Assembly: GCA_037957365.1 (NCBI GenBank)
Contig: JARHVA010003639.1
Coordinates: forward strand, 84,501-148,500
Direction: 5' to 3'
Origin: Torreya grandis
Taxonomy: Eukaryota; Streptophyta; Pinopsida; Cupressales; Taxaceae
Length of the DNA stretch: 64,000 bases
A model generated the notes under the pieces. That model made no database searches. It had not been told where the DNA came from and saw only the letters and a program-made list of their open reading frames with translations. This document shows, piece by piece, positions 11,372 through 24,398 of the stretch. Position numbers and translations under genes: made by a program. Position 1 is the first letter of the stretch. The number at the start of each line of letters is the position of its first letter.

Positions 11372-12309
11372 TCTTCCTAGTGTACCATCAAATTTTATTG
11401 ATGTGATATGTTGGCACTAAGATAAGAATCTTATGCCAATAAAATACCATAAATTACTTAATGAAAAATTCCATATATTCTAAACTGATCAATCCAAGAC
11501 AACACCAACTACTTGATAAATATTGAAATAAAAATTGTGTTGTCCCTCAATAATCTATGTTTGGAAGACAACCTCTTTTATTTAACTATAGTGTAATAAT
11601 CCCCAATGTGATCTCTTGTACTACTCCAATCTACATGAAAATTAATATCTAAATTATGTTAATTTTGTGTCTTATAAGTGGAGCATAATAGATCTAATAG
11701 GATAATATATTGTTCTACTAATGAGGTTATTTCTATTACAGTGGAAGATGAATAGTTGTTATGACACTTGCACTTTCATGCATCTAATAGGTAATTTTAA
11801 GAGATAGTTTAACTAGGATATGTGTTGAATGGTCATAAATTCAATTATTTAGAATATTAATATGATATAACATATGATATAGCATATGTTTATATGGCTT
11901 TGTGGGGTCTTCCAACTAGCTCGTGGTTTTTATATTCATATATTATAATTTTATTTTAATAATCAATAATCATAGTCATATATTATGCTAATATATTAAT
12001 CATATTATATTATAATATTTACATGTATATTAATATAGTATTGTGTATAATAGATAATATTAAATATATAATAATATTATTATTATGGTATATAATTATA
12101 TTATATTTATATATTATAATATAATTTGATATTATAGATATAAAGACATAATATCTATAATTATGTAATATATTATTATTATAGTATCAAATGAGTTTAG
12201 AGTTTATCTATACTCGAGAGTCGAATCTAATTTTATATAGAGTGGATATGTCCCATACAAAAAATATGCCCAGAAAGCCCATAGGGGAATTTATTTGTTT
12301 GTTCATCTC
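11372..12309. other. AT-rich intergenic DNA
   Basis: No gene or element recognised on either strand. From 11930 to 12190 the sequence is almost pure A/T with short TAAT/ATTAT phrases and offers only spurious reading frames. Confidence 0.5.
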
Positions 12310-12480
12310 ACTGGTTGAGAGAAACAGAGATTGACTAATGATCAGTCCCAACTAGCAGGGAGAGTTGGTGGGTTTAGTTATAAAGTAGTAAGGGACACCT
12401 ACATCTTACACTTAAAAGTGGAAGATACTCTGAAAACTAAAAATAAAACACTTACCACAAAAATTCACAAAAATCAAATA
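12310..12480 (+). repeat. Diverged direct repeat, left copy
   Basis: Starts CACTGGTTGAGAGAAAC and includes GATCAGTCCCAACTAGCAGG and ACTTAAAAGTGGAAG. It aligns with 15262-15420 at roughly two thirds identity over about 160 bases, 2.9 kb apart in the same orientation. The two could be remnants of one dispersed repeat or of an old LTR pair; no internal coding region supports the latter. Confidence 0.5.
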
Positions 12481-12748
12481 TACATTTCTTCTTGGTAGTG
12501 AAGGTGCCAAGCTAAAGAAATATGAGAGCCTCTATTAAAAGAAACTTGTCAGTTACATTTTAGGACATCACAAACATATTAACTACATGACCTAGCTAGA
12601 GTACCTCAAAAAATATATATGGTATGGCTTTTGGGCATTAGCATATTTCTATGGGGCCACGCTTGATAAAAATTACTATTCCTCTTTTCCTAATTAACTG
12701 TATTCACTAATTAGGGTTTTTAATACAATTTTGATGTTTTAAAATATA

Positions 12749-12912
12749 AATCTATATTATAATACATATTATAAAATATATTATATAATTTATGTAATAA
12801 TCATATATATATATATATATGATTATTACATAAATTATATAATATATTTAAATCTGGTATTGTATAATATATATAATTAATATATTTTATAATATGTATT
12901 ATAATATAGATT
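12749..12912. repeat. Nested AT-rich palindrome
   Basis: The core 12775-12848 is a perfect 74-base palindrome (centre between 12811 and 12812). A second, outer pair of perfect 32-base inverted arms lies at 12749-12780 and 12881-12912. The right side carries a 32-base interruption (12849-12880) that splits the arms. On extrusion it could form a long cruciform. It could be a foldback or MITE derivative; no target duplication was identified. Confidence 0.85.
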
Positions 12913-13689
12913 TATATATATAATAGTTTTATATAGGACCTTTTAAAATGTAAACTTTATAATATGTCACCTTTCTACAAAATTATTAATAAAGATTTTA
13001 TTATGAATCATGCTAATGGGTAGGATATAGAATTGTCAACACATGTGACAAGGGCTTTGACATATAGGTTGTTTTAATTCTTCTAACTACTTTGTTGCTC
13101 CAAATTCATATGATGATTGGAAATAAAGTTAAACAACAACATAAATCATGTAATATCTAGATTTGATGCCTCCCAAAGAATTCCAAACAATGCAAAAAAT
13201 TAAAATGTAGGTGAGGATTGGAAAGGGAAGATTACTAATTGGTCAAAGTATCTACGTTTTCAAGATGATTATTGAGGTGAAGCCTTAAAATTTGAGTCTT
13301 GACTGCCCTAACAATAAAACACTTTGTCTAGGTGACCATTATCTTTGACCTATTTAAGAGATGCTAGGTTGGTTGTTTTGTCATCCTATCTTTCTCTTGC
13401 TGAAGGATCACAGATAGTGATCAAAAATATTGATTTAAAACCCATTACATAATTATTCACAAAATAATGTTTCAGTTGTATGGACTATAAAATCATAAAA
13501 TCTATAGGTTTTAAACAGTTAAATCAATCATAATTTTGATCTAATTACTTTTAGATGCAACTATATTGACACTAGTGCATTCTCACATTTTTATAGGAGT
13601 CATTATATATCTAACCCCTATTTTCCATTGAGATGACCTTTATTTGAATCATGTATTGGATAATTGAAATATTTCTATGGAAATTGTAT
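12913..13689. other. Intergenic DNA, no gene seen
   Basis: AT-rich single-copy-looking sequence with no coherent reading frame, LTR border or RNA gene recognised on either strand. Confidence 0.45.
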
Positions 13690-14120
13690 ATTGCATTGAC
13701 ATAAGTGACATGTCATTGAACTCTAAAAGTGTATGTCCCTAGGGTTATTTAAGTCCACCACCTTAAATGATTTGCCATTAATTCTCACCATCATCATTAA
13801 AATCACCTCAAAATATTTCCCCACTTTCATGCTTTGTAAGAATGTATTTGGATGTCAAAATAAGTTTGTGTAATGTAATTATGGGGGCAAATGGATTAGG
13901 ATCTAAATTTCCATGAAATGATTGAGTCTATGATGGCTTGTATTCTTCATGGAAAGAGGTAGCCTCTTTACCCAATTACTATGTCAAAAGTGAAAATCCC
14001 TTGGTTACAATTAGGGGACATCTATATTGGATAGTTGAAGAGAACAACATGTTGGGGTCAGGTCAACTATAGGTGATCAGGTTTTGTTTTGGGGATTGTA
14101 ATGGAGTAATTGTTTTCATT
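13690..14120 (+). repeat. Degenerate direct repeat, copy 1
   Basis: Contains GTGTATGTCCCTAGGGTTAT, TTACTATGTCAAAAGTG and ACATGTTGGGGTCAGGTCAA in an order repeated at 14395-14745 about 700 bases downstream. The middle phrase about TTCACCATTTTCATG recurs once more near 17850-17945. Confidence 0.6.
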
Positions 14121-14394
14121 ACAATGGTGCTAGAAAAATTAGAAATAACCAAGAGAAATTTAATATTTTAAGTTTAGAATTAGGATTAAAATTTAAAGTA
14201 GACATGGGTACATACAAGCGATATCAAGATCAAAACTTTAAATGCTCCAACTATTTGTTATTATTTTTCTCAACCATCATTTGGGGTGATCAAACATGGT
14301 GTGATATGGTTGACGATAAAATGTTACCATACTATACACTTAAGCATGATCTATGCTAATAATCATCAGTAATCCAATTCCAAAACTTTATGTA

Positions 14395-14745
14395 AAATGT
14401 GGACATATCATTAAACTCTGCAAGTGTATGTCATATAGGTTCTTCAAGTCCATCACCTTAAATTCCTTTCCATCACTTCTCACCATCATTAACCATCTAA
14501 TCATGGAATATTTCACCATTTTCATGATTTAAATCACCATGAAATGTTTTAGTCTATGATGGTTTATATTCTTTGTGCAAAGAGATAGCTTCTTTTCCAA
14601 ATTACTATGTCAAAACTACAAATCCCTTCATTTCAATCAAGAGAAATATATATTATTTAGTTGATGAGCCCAACATATTGGGGTCAAGCTAACTATGGGT
14701 GATTGATTTTTGTCCTAGTGATTGCAATGGATTGTATAAATTTAA
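14395..14745 (+). repeat. Degenerate direct repeat, copy 2
   Basis: Partner of 13690-14120: CAAGTGTATGTCATATAGG, TTACTATGTCAAAACTAC and ACATATTGGGGTCAAGCTAA occur in the same order with a small internal deletion. Non-coding. Confidence 0.6.
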
Positions 14746-15261
14746 TGAAATTATTTGATTTATATAACATTCATCCATAAAAAAAGGGTATAGAGCTTCC
14801 AAGTTGGTTGAGAACAATATGATGTTGATTTCATTGTGATAAGGCTCCATGTTTGATGTGGAACTCAGTTCAGCATTGCAATGCCAATTATAGGGATATA
14901 AGACAATAAGGTTCTAAAATATATAGTATAACTTATGGTCATCTATGCTACCAATATATTGACACCTCAAGAAATTATGGAAAATTCATACATAACTTAC
15001 GAGTGGTAAAATATTTCAAAGTGAGAGGGGTGATGATGATGAGGGGAACTGGCCATATTTCATGTTATATCATACATGAAAAGGCCCATATCATATATAT
15101 TATATAATGACACTAATGTGGGGGAATTACATTAAGGTTATAGAGTTTATATTATCTCTTGTATTGAGATTGAAGTGAGTACTAAAGCTTTTTCAAAATG
15201 CATGCCACATGGGTGCATAAGGGGGCATCATTCATGATACAATGTGAATGTCATGGTAGAG
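14746..15261. other. Intergenic DNA, no gene seen
   Basis: No coding signal, LTR end or RNA gene recognised on either strand. TA-rich near 15100. Confidence 0.4.
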
Positions 15262-15420
15262 GAGTCATCAGTTGAGAAAAAAGGTGTTTGATTGGTGATC
15301 AGTCCTAGACAATAGGGAGGGTTGATAGGCTTAATTATTAATCATTATGGGGTGTCGACATCATAAACTTAAAAGGTAATTTAATTTTGAAATGAAAATA
15401 TAATACTTACACAAAAAAAA
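15262..15420 (+). repeat. Diverged direct repeat, right copy
   Basis: Partner of 12310-12480 (GGTGATCAGTCCTAGACAAT aligned with AATGATCAGTCCCAACTAGC). Shortly after it, 15480-15530 matches 12618-12655 in inverted orientation (ACCCAAATGCCATACCA against TGGTATGGCTTTTGGGC). Confidence 0.5.
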
Positions 15421-16270
15421 TACTAAGACTATAGAAAAAAGAAAGGTGAACTATACATCATTATACATAGAATCATAATAACCCCATAAAAATACATTAA
15501 TACCCAAATGCCATACCATAAACATCTATCACGTTACTCTCAAAACACTTATTGAGTTGGTTAGCCTAACACGTATTGTAATATATGATAGGAATTAGGT
15601 GTCTAGGATGGCTTCACTTTTGTAGACACCCCTAGTGACCATGCTGGTCTAACTCATAAAGACATATCAGATGTAGTTATCCCTGAAACCTATGATAAGT
15701 GATGTCCTAATATGTTTCCATATGGATATAACCAATATATTTATAGATTAGAAGAAGTAGTAGATAGTCCAAGTAGCTAGGAGGCCAGATTTAGCATGAT
15801 CATGATGCATGACAAAGTGCAAAGAAGACTATAATCAACGTGTGATGATTCCAAGTGGTAACATACTCAGGACCTACTTAAGATGCTACTAGGGATCACC
15901 TTTACATAGACCTATGAGGACCCATGATGTTTCATCAAATTGTTTCCCATCTAGTTATGCGTGCCTTCATGATTCACTATGGATGGAATTATACATGGTG
16001 TAAAGCATGACTATGGGAGTTCTATTTATGATGTAGACCATGTACACTGATTATAATTCCATTTTATGTATTTATAAAATGTTATTGGTAGATAGGCCTC
16101 ACTACTTTATTAGATGATGCCACCTCTTCTCATCTTAAAAAATTAACCTATTCATCATGTGAGGTATCAGGTCATAGTGAAATCACTTCCTCCTTTTTGA
16201 CATAAAATGTCATACAATCTTCATTATCTACATTAATTTCACATAGATAAGACACATTACCAAATTTTTC
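15421..16270. other. Intergenic DNA, no gene seen
   Basis: Contains the short inverted match to 12618-12655 at its left end. Otherwise no coding signal or repeat border was recognised on either strand. Confidence 0.4.
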
Positions 16271-16274
16271 CTCT

Positions 16275-16437
16275 ACCAAAGGAGTAAAATGCATCACCTT
16301 CATGAATATGACTGCTAACATAGGTGGAAAAGGTGGGCCTTCAATAAATTTTTCTTCTCTCATAGGCAGTATAGGCAGGTCCTTCAAAAATCTTCCCTTT
16401 GCCATAGGTGGCAAAGGCAACTCCCTCTCTATTTATG
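16275..16437 (-). repeat. 42-bp minisatellite inside a short minus-strand ORF
   Basis: Three units begin with CATAGGTGG or CATAGGCAG at 16319, 16361 and 16403 (spacing 42 and 42), with a weaker unit before them. On the minus strand an 82-codon frame (16420-16172) reads the units as a 14-residue repeat of the type LPPMxxxxF. The frame has no known domain and may be open only because the repeat unit is a multiple of three. Confidence 0.6.
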
Positions 16438-19389
16438 TAGATTGCATGTCATGTCTACAACTTCCTTGCATGTTAATTTCCTAGGACATGAAAGGTCTAA
16501 AAAAAATCTTCCTTAGATATTATCCTCGTAGGTTATGAAATCTTGAAGAGAAATATAAGAGAAAGATTGTTCCCTCCTACATCTTATTCTAGGACAATAA
16601 TCTTGAAGCCTTGGAACTTTGAGATATTACATCTACTTGACACATTTCATTGAAAATATTTAAATACTAGTCATAAAAACCATTTAGTGCATATCTTGAG
16701 ACCATAGCATTCCATTTATTCTCCATCCATTAATCATGGATTGAACATAAAAGTTTTTATCAGGTTGCCTAAAATCTTGAAAGTGAGAGGGTAACTCAAA
16801 TTTATAAGAACCAGCGCTAGAGATATTTATGGCTTCATGATGGGATAAATACAACAATATAAAAGGTAAAAATATAATCATCAACATGTTGTTTGTGAGT
16901 TTTTCTTTTGTTTTTTCATCTAATTTCCCATTTTAGTGTTTAATACACTTGGTTATCTTGATGCATAATATAATCTAGTTGTGGATAATGATGTTATCAT
17001 CTGTATGTTGCCACCTAGAGTGATTAGAAATGGTTTGTACCATATCCATGAGGATTACATGATAACTAGGTGTTCAAGGAACTATTATATGAATTGGAAA
17101 GGGGAGGATTAGATAGAAAAATTATCCCATGAATAGAAGGAGTAGAAGAGAGCCTAAAGAACCTCATAAATTATTGCCTTTATGGAGTGCTTAAGCTCCA
17201 TTTGTTTTATATGATTTGCATCATCAACATTTAAATGTCATTCAACATTAGTAGTTTTTACTAGTCACCAAGTTATCTAACCAAACCATATCCTACTAAA
17301 CAATTCCTTCTAGTGTTACTTGGACTTTTGTACCAACTGCTAGTTTAAATTTAAAACAAAATCAGGTCATAGCCCAGGGAATAGGTTTTACATTTATTAA
17401 AATATTTTTCAACCACTTTGATAATTAAATGTAAGGATATTATAATAATCAAATTTCACTAAATAAATATTAAAATGTTTATAATTGAACCAATTAACTA
17501 ACAATTGCCCCAGTGTGCAAATAATGCTAAAAGGGATGTGATTTTTTTTAGGGTTCAATATATTAGCAACATCAACGAATGGAAGCAACAAGATAGACTC
17601 TAGGACTTCAATGTATTTTCCACACATTAGTGACATTTCATCTTTGATTCAAGCCACACATAAGATGCAAATTCCTGTCTCAATCAAATCACTGCTCATG
17701 ACATCCTCATCCACCCTTGATAATAAAGAATGATAAATCAAAGATGTCTCCACCTTGCAAGCTATGAACCACTTTTTAATGGGTGATACAAGTCATGCAA
17801 ATATAATAACTACCCTAAATTTAATACTGGTGTATAACATGATCCCCTTCATGTATTATATCCCTTGAAATACCTTTCCATTACCCCACACCATCACCAC
17901 TAAGCTAACCTTGAAATATTTCACTATTTGCATGTTTTATATATCCTTGTCCTTTCTTCAAAGGGTTTGAGGATGGTGTTTCTATATGTTCTTAATCCTA
18001 ATGCATGGCCTTTCCCTTTCTATCAATCATTTTGGGACTTGATGGGAACACAAATTGACAATTTAATAACATTTCATCCATAAAATGATAGACAAACATA
18101 AGTTGTCAATCAAACACTTGTTCATATGATGTGAATGTACAATTATGCACATGATCACACTTGTGATGATAATTTTTTGTACATTCAAAATTCCTAAAGT
18201 AGAAATTTTCATATCTATATATGCCATATTTGATTCTTTACATGTCCTAGGTTTCATCATGTAACAATGATAGACATATCTTAGTGTGTACTAGGTGATA
18301 CCGAGTCATATGCATAGTAATACAAAGTTCATAAAGCTAGGAAGTGTTTTCACCACATATAACTAGTTCATCAACATGTTCAATATATATTATCTCACAT
18401 AAAATTAAAGTATAAGGAGTTCCATCAAGTGCATGATGGCACACCTCATCGATTTTGAGTTGGGTGCAAAGTCTAGCTAGACTTTCAAAAGGAGTGCTTC
18501 AAAGGTCTATACTAAAAGATCAATTCATATTTTTGTCTAACATCTTATCTTACAATTTTCCCCTAGAAATTAATAAATGGAAACTACTAATCTCTTGGTT
18601 TTTAGCTTTCCTATAAAATATTTTTGAATTTTAAAAAATAATTTTTTATATATCTTTGTATATATCACACTTAATTAATCAATTCATCAACCTTTTTTTG
18701 TTTGCTTGTCTTTACCCATGGGATACAATGGTGTATGCTCTCCTCCCCATGTCCTAGTGGAGAGTCATAGATGACATAAAAACCATAAATAAACCTCCCA
18801 TTTTTTTAATGACAACATGACGTGGAAGTGATTCCCATGCACTTTTCATAGTCTTAAGGGTTGGTGACGTCGATTTCATCACTACGCATTCAGACACACT
18901 CTGTGTTTTAGTGGAGTATAAAAATTATGGAAAATTGTCATTAGGCCAAGCAAGAGACCCCATACAATATTCAATAAAGGTGAAGAGTTAACTCTCAGAC
19001 CCAATCATTAGATAACACCCTACATAGATTTGGGCCCCACATACCTAGTGTATATCAAAAATGCCCCTTAAAATCTAGTCAAGCCTAGAATAGGACCATC
19101 AATCATAATAAGCGACTTGGTACTAGAGATATTATCAAGTCTTACATGAACATTATTTGAAAATGGGGTTGAGAGGGTTTGGGAGATTGTTTAATGGGTC
19201 ACCAATCTATAGCTTCACACATAAAACCATTAGATGGTGCAGTCATCCAGTTACACTCCTAATCAATTTAGTAATCTTAAGGTTGTGGTTTGCATGATTT
19301 GGTGTTGTGATAAACTATTGTTGTTTGTGAGCTAAGTTATCTTTCCACCCAAGAATATGCATGGCTAGCTGGGACTTATATCATCATCT
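16438..19389. other. Intergenic DNA, no gene seen
   Basis: Almost 3 kb without a coherent coding frame, LTR border or RNA gene on either strand. Short reading frames at 16684-16887, 17409-17636 and 18063-18260 look random. A cluster of ACGT cores (TGACGTGG about 18819, TGACGTCG about 18864) followed by GTATAAAAAT near 18916 resembles a small promoter but leads to no recognised gene. Confidence 0.4.
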
Positions 19390-20203
19390 TGTATATCTTT
19401 TTTTCATTTTATCTAGTATTACCTTACTTAGTAATACCCTCATTACCCCACATTTAGTCTTATCATATATTATAATCTTACCTTAGCATCATCACATATT
19501 TTACCTTCATTATCTCATCTCACATCATACCACCCTTCTCATATACTTTATGTTAACCTTAGTAATCATTACATCACCACCCATATATACTTGTCCTGAT
19601 CTTAATCCCCTAATCCTTGATCCCTCTATATATTCCAATCTACCCTTCATCACATAGTCCTATATCCATCCCACCTTGATCAAATTAGTCTAAAGCTTGA
19701 GCTATTCCTTTTCTTGTCCTTACATATCATCTTATCACTCTAATCTAATATCATATTTTATACAACCCATTATCTTATCAAACTCCCTACTCAATCAATA
19801 TCTTGTTAACAACCTATCACTTTATTGGTTTTAATCTAACATCCAATCAATCTTAATCCAATCATCTCTTATCTATTCATCTAACCTATTTATGACTAGA
19901 ACCCATCTAATAATTATCTTCATAGTTTGAATATAAGACTACATGAATCCCCATCTTTTTTTTAGCTTTAAAACTAAGCATTATTTATAGATTGTTAGCA
20001 CTTATCATACTACCAGTTTAAAATCTAATCTTTTTATGATATCACAATCCATCTAGTCTCTCTCACCCTCACCCATCACATATCATACTAGATCAATCAT
20101 TCAGACTTACGTTGTCCAAGTAACATATTTACATGAACCCTACTCTATCTTTATATCATCATCCTTTTGTCATTTAATTGCCTTTCATTCATCATTTACC
20201 CAC

Positions 20204-20968
20204 ATGGATTTGGACCCAGTTCTTGTAGAACAATACCTATTTTCCATGAAGGACAAGATCCTTTTGCAGGTCCTAGAAATGGGTGTTCACCTACTTATAG
20301 ACCTCAATCCCATCAATCCTAAAGTAGCATCCCATGTCCTTCCCCATTATCAATCCCCATATACACCTATCCCACATGCTAAACCACAATGGTTAGCCCC
20401 ATTATCCATTCATCATAACCATAGTCATAACACCCCTCAATATACAAGTGATGAGGTTTCCCTATTTCATGAATATATCTTTGCCAACAAGGATGAGTGC
20501 CTTTTAAGGCTATTGGAGATGGGTTCCTGACCTCCCAATGATTTTGAATCCCTACACCTAAGGTCACCTACCAAATAAGTCTCTCATTAACCCTTATCCA
20601 TATCCAATTTTTGTTACAAAAAATCCCATTCCAATCCCCCATTCACTAGTCCTAGTCCTTGTCATGCCCTTTGTAGTCAATATACTAATAAATAGATTAC
20701 CTTATTTAATAAATATATTGTTCCAAATGAGGATGAAATCCTCTTTTGAATTTTATAAATGGGTACCAAATTTCCCATAGGCTTAGACCCCATTCAACTA
20801 ATCTTACCTCCAATTCACACCCATCCAAAATCAAATCCTCTATTTACCACTCCTATTCCATCACAAGCCCCCCATCTTACTAGCAAAGAGAAACCTATAT
20901 TTTCAACCTCATCTAATTCCAATTCATATCCTAAACAATCTCACACACCCCAACTCCCAATATCATGA
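20204..20968 (+). pseudogene. Gag-precursor-like frame with three repeated modules
   Basis: Three modules about 240 bases apart share an L-F-x-x-Y-I/M-x(4)-DE/DK-x-L-L-x-x-L-E-M-G core: LFSMKDKILLQVLEMG ending near 20283, LFHEYIFANKDECLLRLLEMG (each half under 20 residues when read separately) ending near 20524, and LFNKYIVPNEDEILF with two stops ending near 20763. Between them are Pro/His/Ser-rich linkers with QYTSDE or QYTNK just before the core. Breaks include TGA 20528 and several TAA/TAG in the second linker. I do not recognise the module. Because a zinc-knuckle remnant follows in the same direction (21164), the N-terminal part of a Ty3/gypsy-type gag is the best guess. Confidence 0.4.
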
Positions 20969-21120
20969 AATAACCATCAAATCCTTTCACTCGTAAATCT
21001 AACACTTCTACATCCAACGTTATAGACAAGCAATATACCCCTCCCAATATTTACATAATCCCTATTTTGGAAACTAGAGGCCATAGGAAAGATTGTGTAC
21101 CTAAAAACAAGACCTCTAAA

Positions 21121-22752
21121 TTTATCCAAACATACACCCTCATGATATTGAGAAGAATAATTTTGTCTATACTATAAATTCCCTGAGCATTTTATTAATA
21201 TATGTCACCCTTTTAAAGATTATGTCCAAAACTTAATTGATAATGGTGATATTGAAATTGAAGGTAAATCCAATACATCTACACATAGGAGTGTAATTAA
21301 AGGGGTATGCCAAGAGGTACCTCTTGACCATGATCAAGCTTATTCCCTCCTCAACCTAGGTCATGACCCCAATCCTCACTAAACCACAACCATCCTTGAT
21401 CAAACCATACCTATACCATATCCACATAAAATCCCCCATTTTAACAAATAAATTAAGACTAAAGCATCCATTCATAAACACAAGTGGAAAAAGTTACTTA
21501 TAGACAATAATATATATACTATTAAAAATCATCTATTGGAGACATCACCTCATTAACATCCATATCAGAGTCAGGTTTTGAATGGTCAAAATCGTATCCA
21601 ACATTAGCATATGAATTGGAATCCACATCATAATAATTATACCTTACAAATAATGAGAGTCATGTCAACACCTATCTCTTTGAGAATATCTCTAATTTGA
21701 ATGTTGACTAGTTAGAAGGCATGACTCTTGATCTGTCTCAGCATGATGAAATCATAGAACATTTCTTGTATGATTTATTAGTCAAAGATCATCAAGATAG
21801 TTATGAATTGACTTTATATGTTAATTCTACAAATATTCATTGTGATCCTTTTGATATTCTTATGGACACTTTATTTGATGTTGGGGTTTGGTCTCTTGGA
21901 AGATTTTATGAGGACTATACTGCTCATTATCCCCTTAATACACCCTTTTTAATAAACATCCATAATCATCCACCTCCTGATAATAATCCATCCATCGCAC
22001 TCCATGAATGGGACAAATAGGGATATACATCGCTGGATTCCCATCATCATGAAATCTTGTGTGACAAATTTATAAGGATCCAATCCAATAATCAATTAAT
22101 CATGCCAAATAATCAAGTCAGTTATGATCCAAAAATAAATAATCAAATTCAAGAAGAGTTTTGTAATTGGCTAAATAAAAAATTGTCATCCCCTAGTATA
22201 TATATCCTTTAGGTGTTAGGGGATCATCAAAGTAAAAATATTCATCATCTATCAAGTCAAAGATCAAATTCAAATGGTGAATCCCAAATTTAGGCATTAG
22301 GGGGTAATCAAAATCCAATTCAAAAATCTTTCAAAATTCATATCAATATGGCTTACAATCCTCCTAATAGTTGAATCAAAGAGCAAGTAATTTAGAAAGT
22401 CTTGGATCCATTAACCTCATTTAGATACAACATAAAATATAAATATCCCCTCCACCATATCCAATGGTCTATGTAACTATTGAACCCGATTTACACTCCC
22501 CTCCCATTCACATTGTCCATCATAGCCATATCATATCCTATATCCCACCATTAAAATCAAGACATAATCCCATCCAGACCAGACCTAAAATCCCTAGATA
22601 ACATCATCTTTCGTAGGGGTTACAAATACACTTGGTTGAGATGTCTAGGGGATGTTAAATTAAGAATCAATGAAGATCACTATAGCATCAGTATATCTAA
22701 TAGCGACAACATGGCCCTAACATCACATCTCTTCATAATGTGCATTGGTTGA
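21121..22752 (+). pseudogene. Gag zinc-knuckle region and downstream ORF, degenerate
   Basis: In frame 2, 21164-21205 encodes C-x2-Y-x4-H-x4-C (FCLYYKFPEHFINIC), a CCHC knuckle with Tyr for the second Cys, followed by HPFKDYVQNLIDNGDIEI. This matches the CxxF/LKxxVQxLIDxGxI pattern that follows the knuckle in many plant Ty3/gypsy gags. The frame runs on to about 21560, then shifts to frame 1, which is coherent from 21541 to TGA 22750 with stops at 21709, 22018, 22210, 22291, 22372, 22393, 22474 and 22552. This second half has no recognised domain (LSQHDEIIEHFLYDLL, DILMDTLFDVGVWSLGRFYE); protease motifs are absent. It belongs with the modules at 20204-20968. Confidence 0.45.
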
Positions 22753-23972
22753 AAATCACAAAAATGTTGACATTCCTGCATATCACCCATATATAATAAA
22801 TTTAGATGTTAACAGTAAATAAAAATCATTCCTCTAATGGTGAAAACTATTATTTTGGTGCCTTGGGGAAGTACCATTACAAGAACTAGTTTCTAATGTC
22901 ATGGTAAAATAATATATTATTTGTAATGTGTCTCACCATTTGTAGGCAAAATCAACTCCATCCCTATAGTCATGTCCTCAAGTTCCTTCTCACCCTTATC
23001 TGTATGACTTATCTATCCCATTCCCTTATCCATTTTTTCCATCTGTCATATCCATTATCAAACCTATCCACATCACCCTCCAAACATCTTTGTCTATCTT
23101 ATCCATTTTTTTCTTAACCATCTATAGCCATCATGTTATTATGTCCATCCTTTCTTCTAGTTTTGACCTTCATAATGGATTGAAATATGTCTTGATAAAT
23201 GTTTTGGAATCATCTTGGTATATCATCTACTTGACACTCAAGTAACTAGATATTTGCTTCCCTCATGACATCATTTTTAACAACCCTAGTTGACTCTTCC
23301 TCATCCATCAAATTCTTTAAGAATTTATATTTTTCATTCCATTCATCCTCATCTTGGTTTCTAGGTTTGGTGTTTCATTTGATAGTAACGCCCTTTATAT
23401 AGTGTACATACATATCCAAAAAAAAACCTAAAATTTTGAAATATTCTAGAAACCTTAAAAATCATAAAACCTAGAAAAAGAAAAAGATATTACAAGATGT
23501 ATGGTATTATGGTTAGTCCCCCATTTCCATCCATATCCATGCCCTTTGTCTCTCATTTCCATAACCAAGTCATATGCATCCATCCTACTATTATCTTTCA
23601 TCCCCTATTCTAAATAAGAGCAAATATAATATATATTTAGCTAGCATTGACCTAGTCTCACTTTAGCCTGATAAGTCATAAGTCTCTCATCTATGTTCAA
23701 AACATAGTCAATCCAAAACTTGACTAACCCTTATGTTTAAGTTGAAATTTCCTCAGTTACACCTTATCGACAACCCTATTCCATCCTAATCCTAATCAAG
23801 ATAAGTCTATTCATCCTCAATTAGTAGCATCAATTATCATCCTCATACATCCCATCCTTATACATTTAGACAATAAAACAAAAATCTTTTTTCTTGATGT
23901 GTATATATTTATGTGTGTATGATATGCATGTTTTTATTTATCTTTTTCTAGAGTAATTTACCTATAAATATT

Positions 23973-23975
<3 letters not shown>
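22753..23975. other. C/T-rich non-coding stretch
   Basis: Continues the pyrimidine-rich plus strand. The plus-strand frame at 22926-23117 is low-complexity (Ser/Leu/His/Pro) and not convincing. No other gene or repeat border was seen. Confidence 0.4.
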
Positions 23976-24063
<88 letters not shown>

Positions 24064-24066
24064 CTG

Positions 24067-24119
<53 letters not shown>

Positions 24120-24190
24120 ATATGTATATATATGTATATATGTATATATATATGTATATATATACATATGTATGTATATATATACATATG

Positions 24191-24263
<73 letters not shown>

Positions 24264-24398
24264 CTGTATATATATATGTATATATATCTGTATATGTATA
24301 TATATATGTGTATATATATGTATATGTATATATATATGTATATATGTATATATATATATATGTATATATGTATATATATATGTATATATATATATGTG

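Noticed and set aside
18060..18930. ACGT-box and TATA-like cluster as a gene promoter
   Set aside because: No coding sequence, LTR border or transcript signal follows; such words are common by chance.
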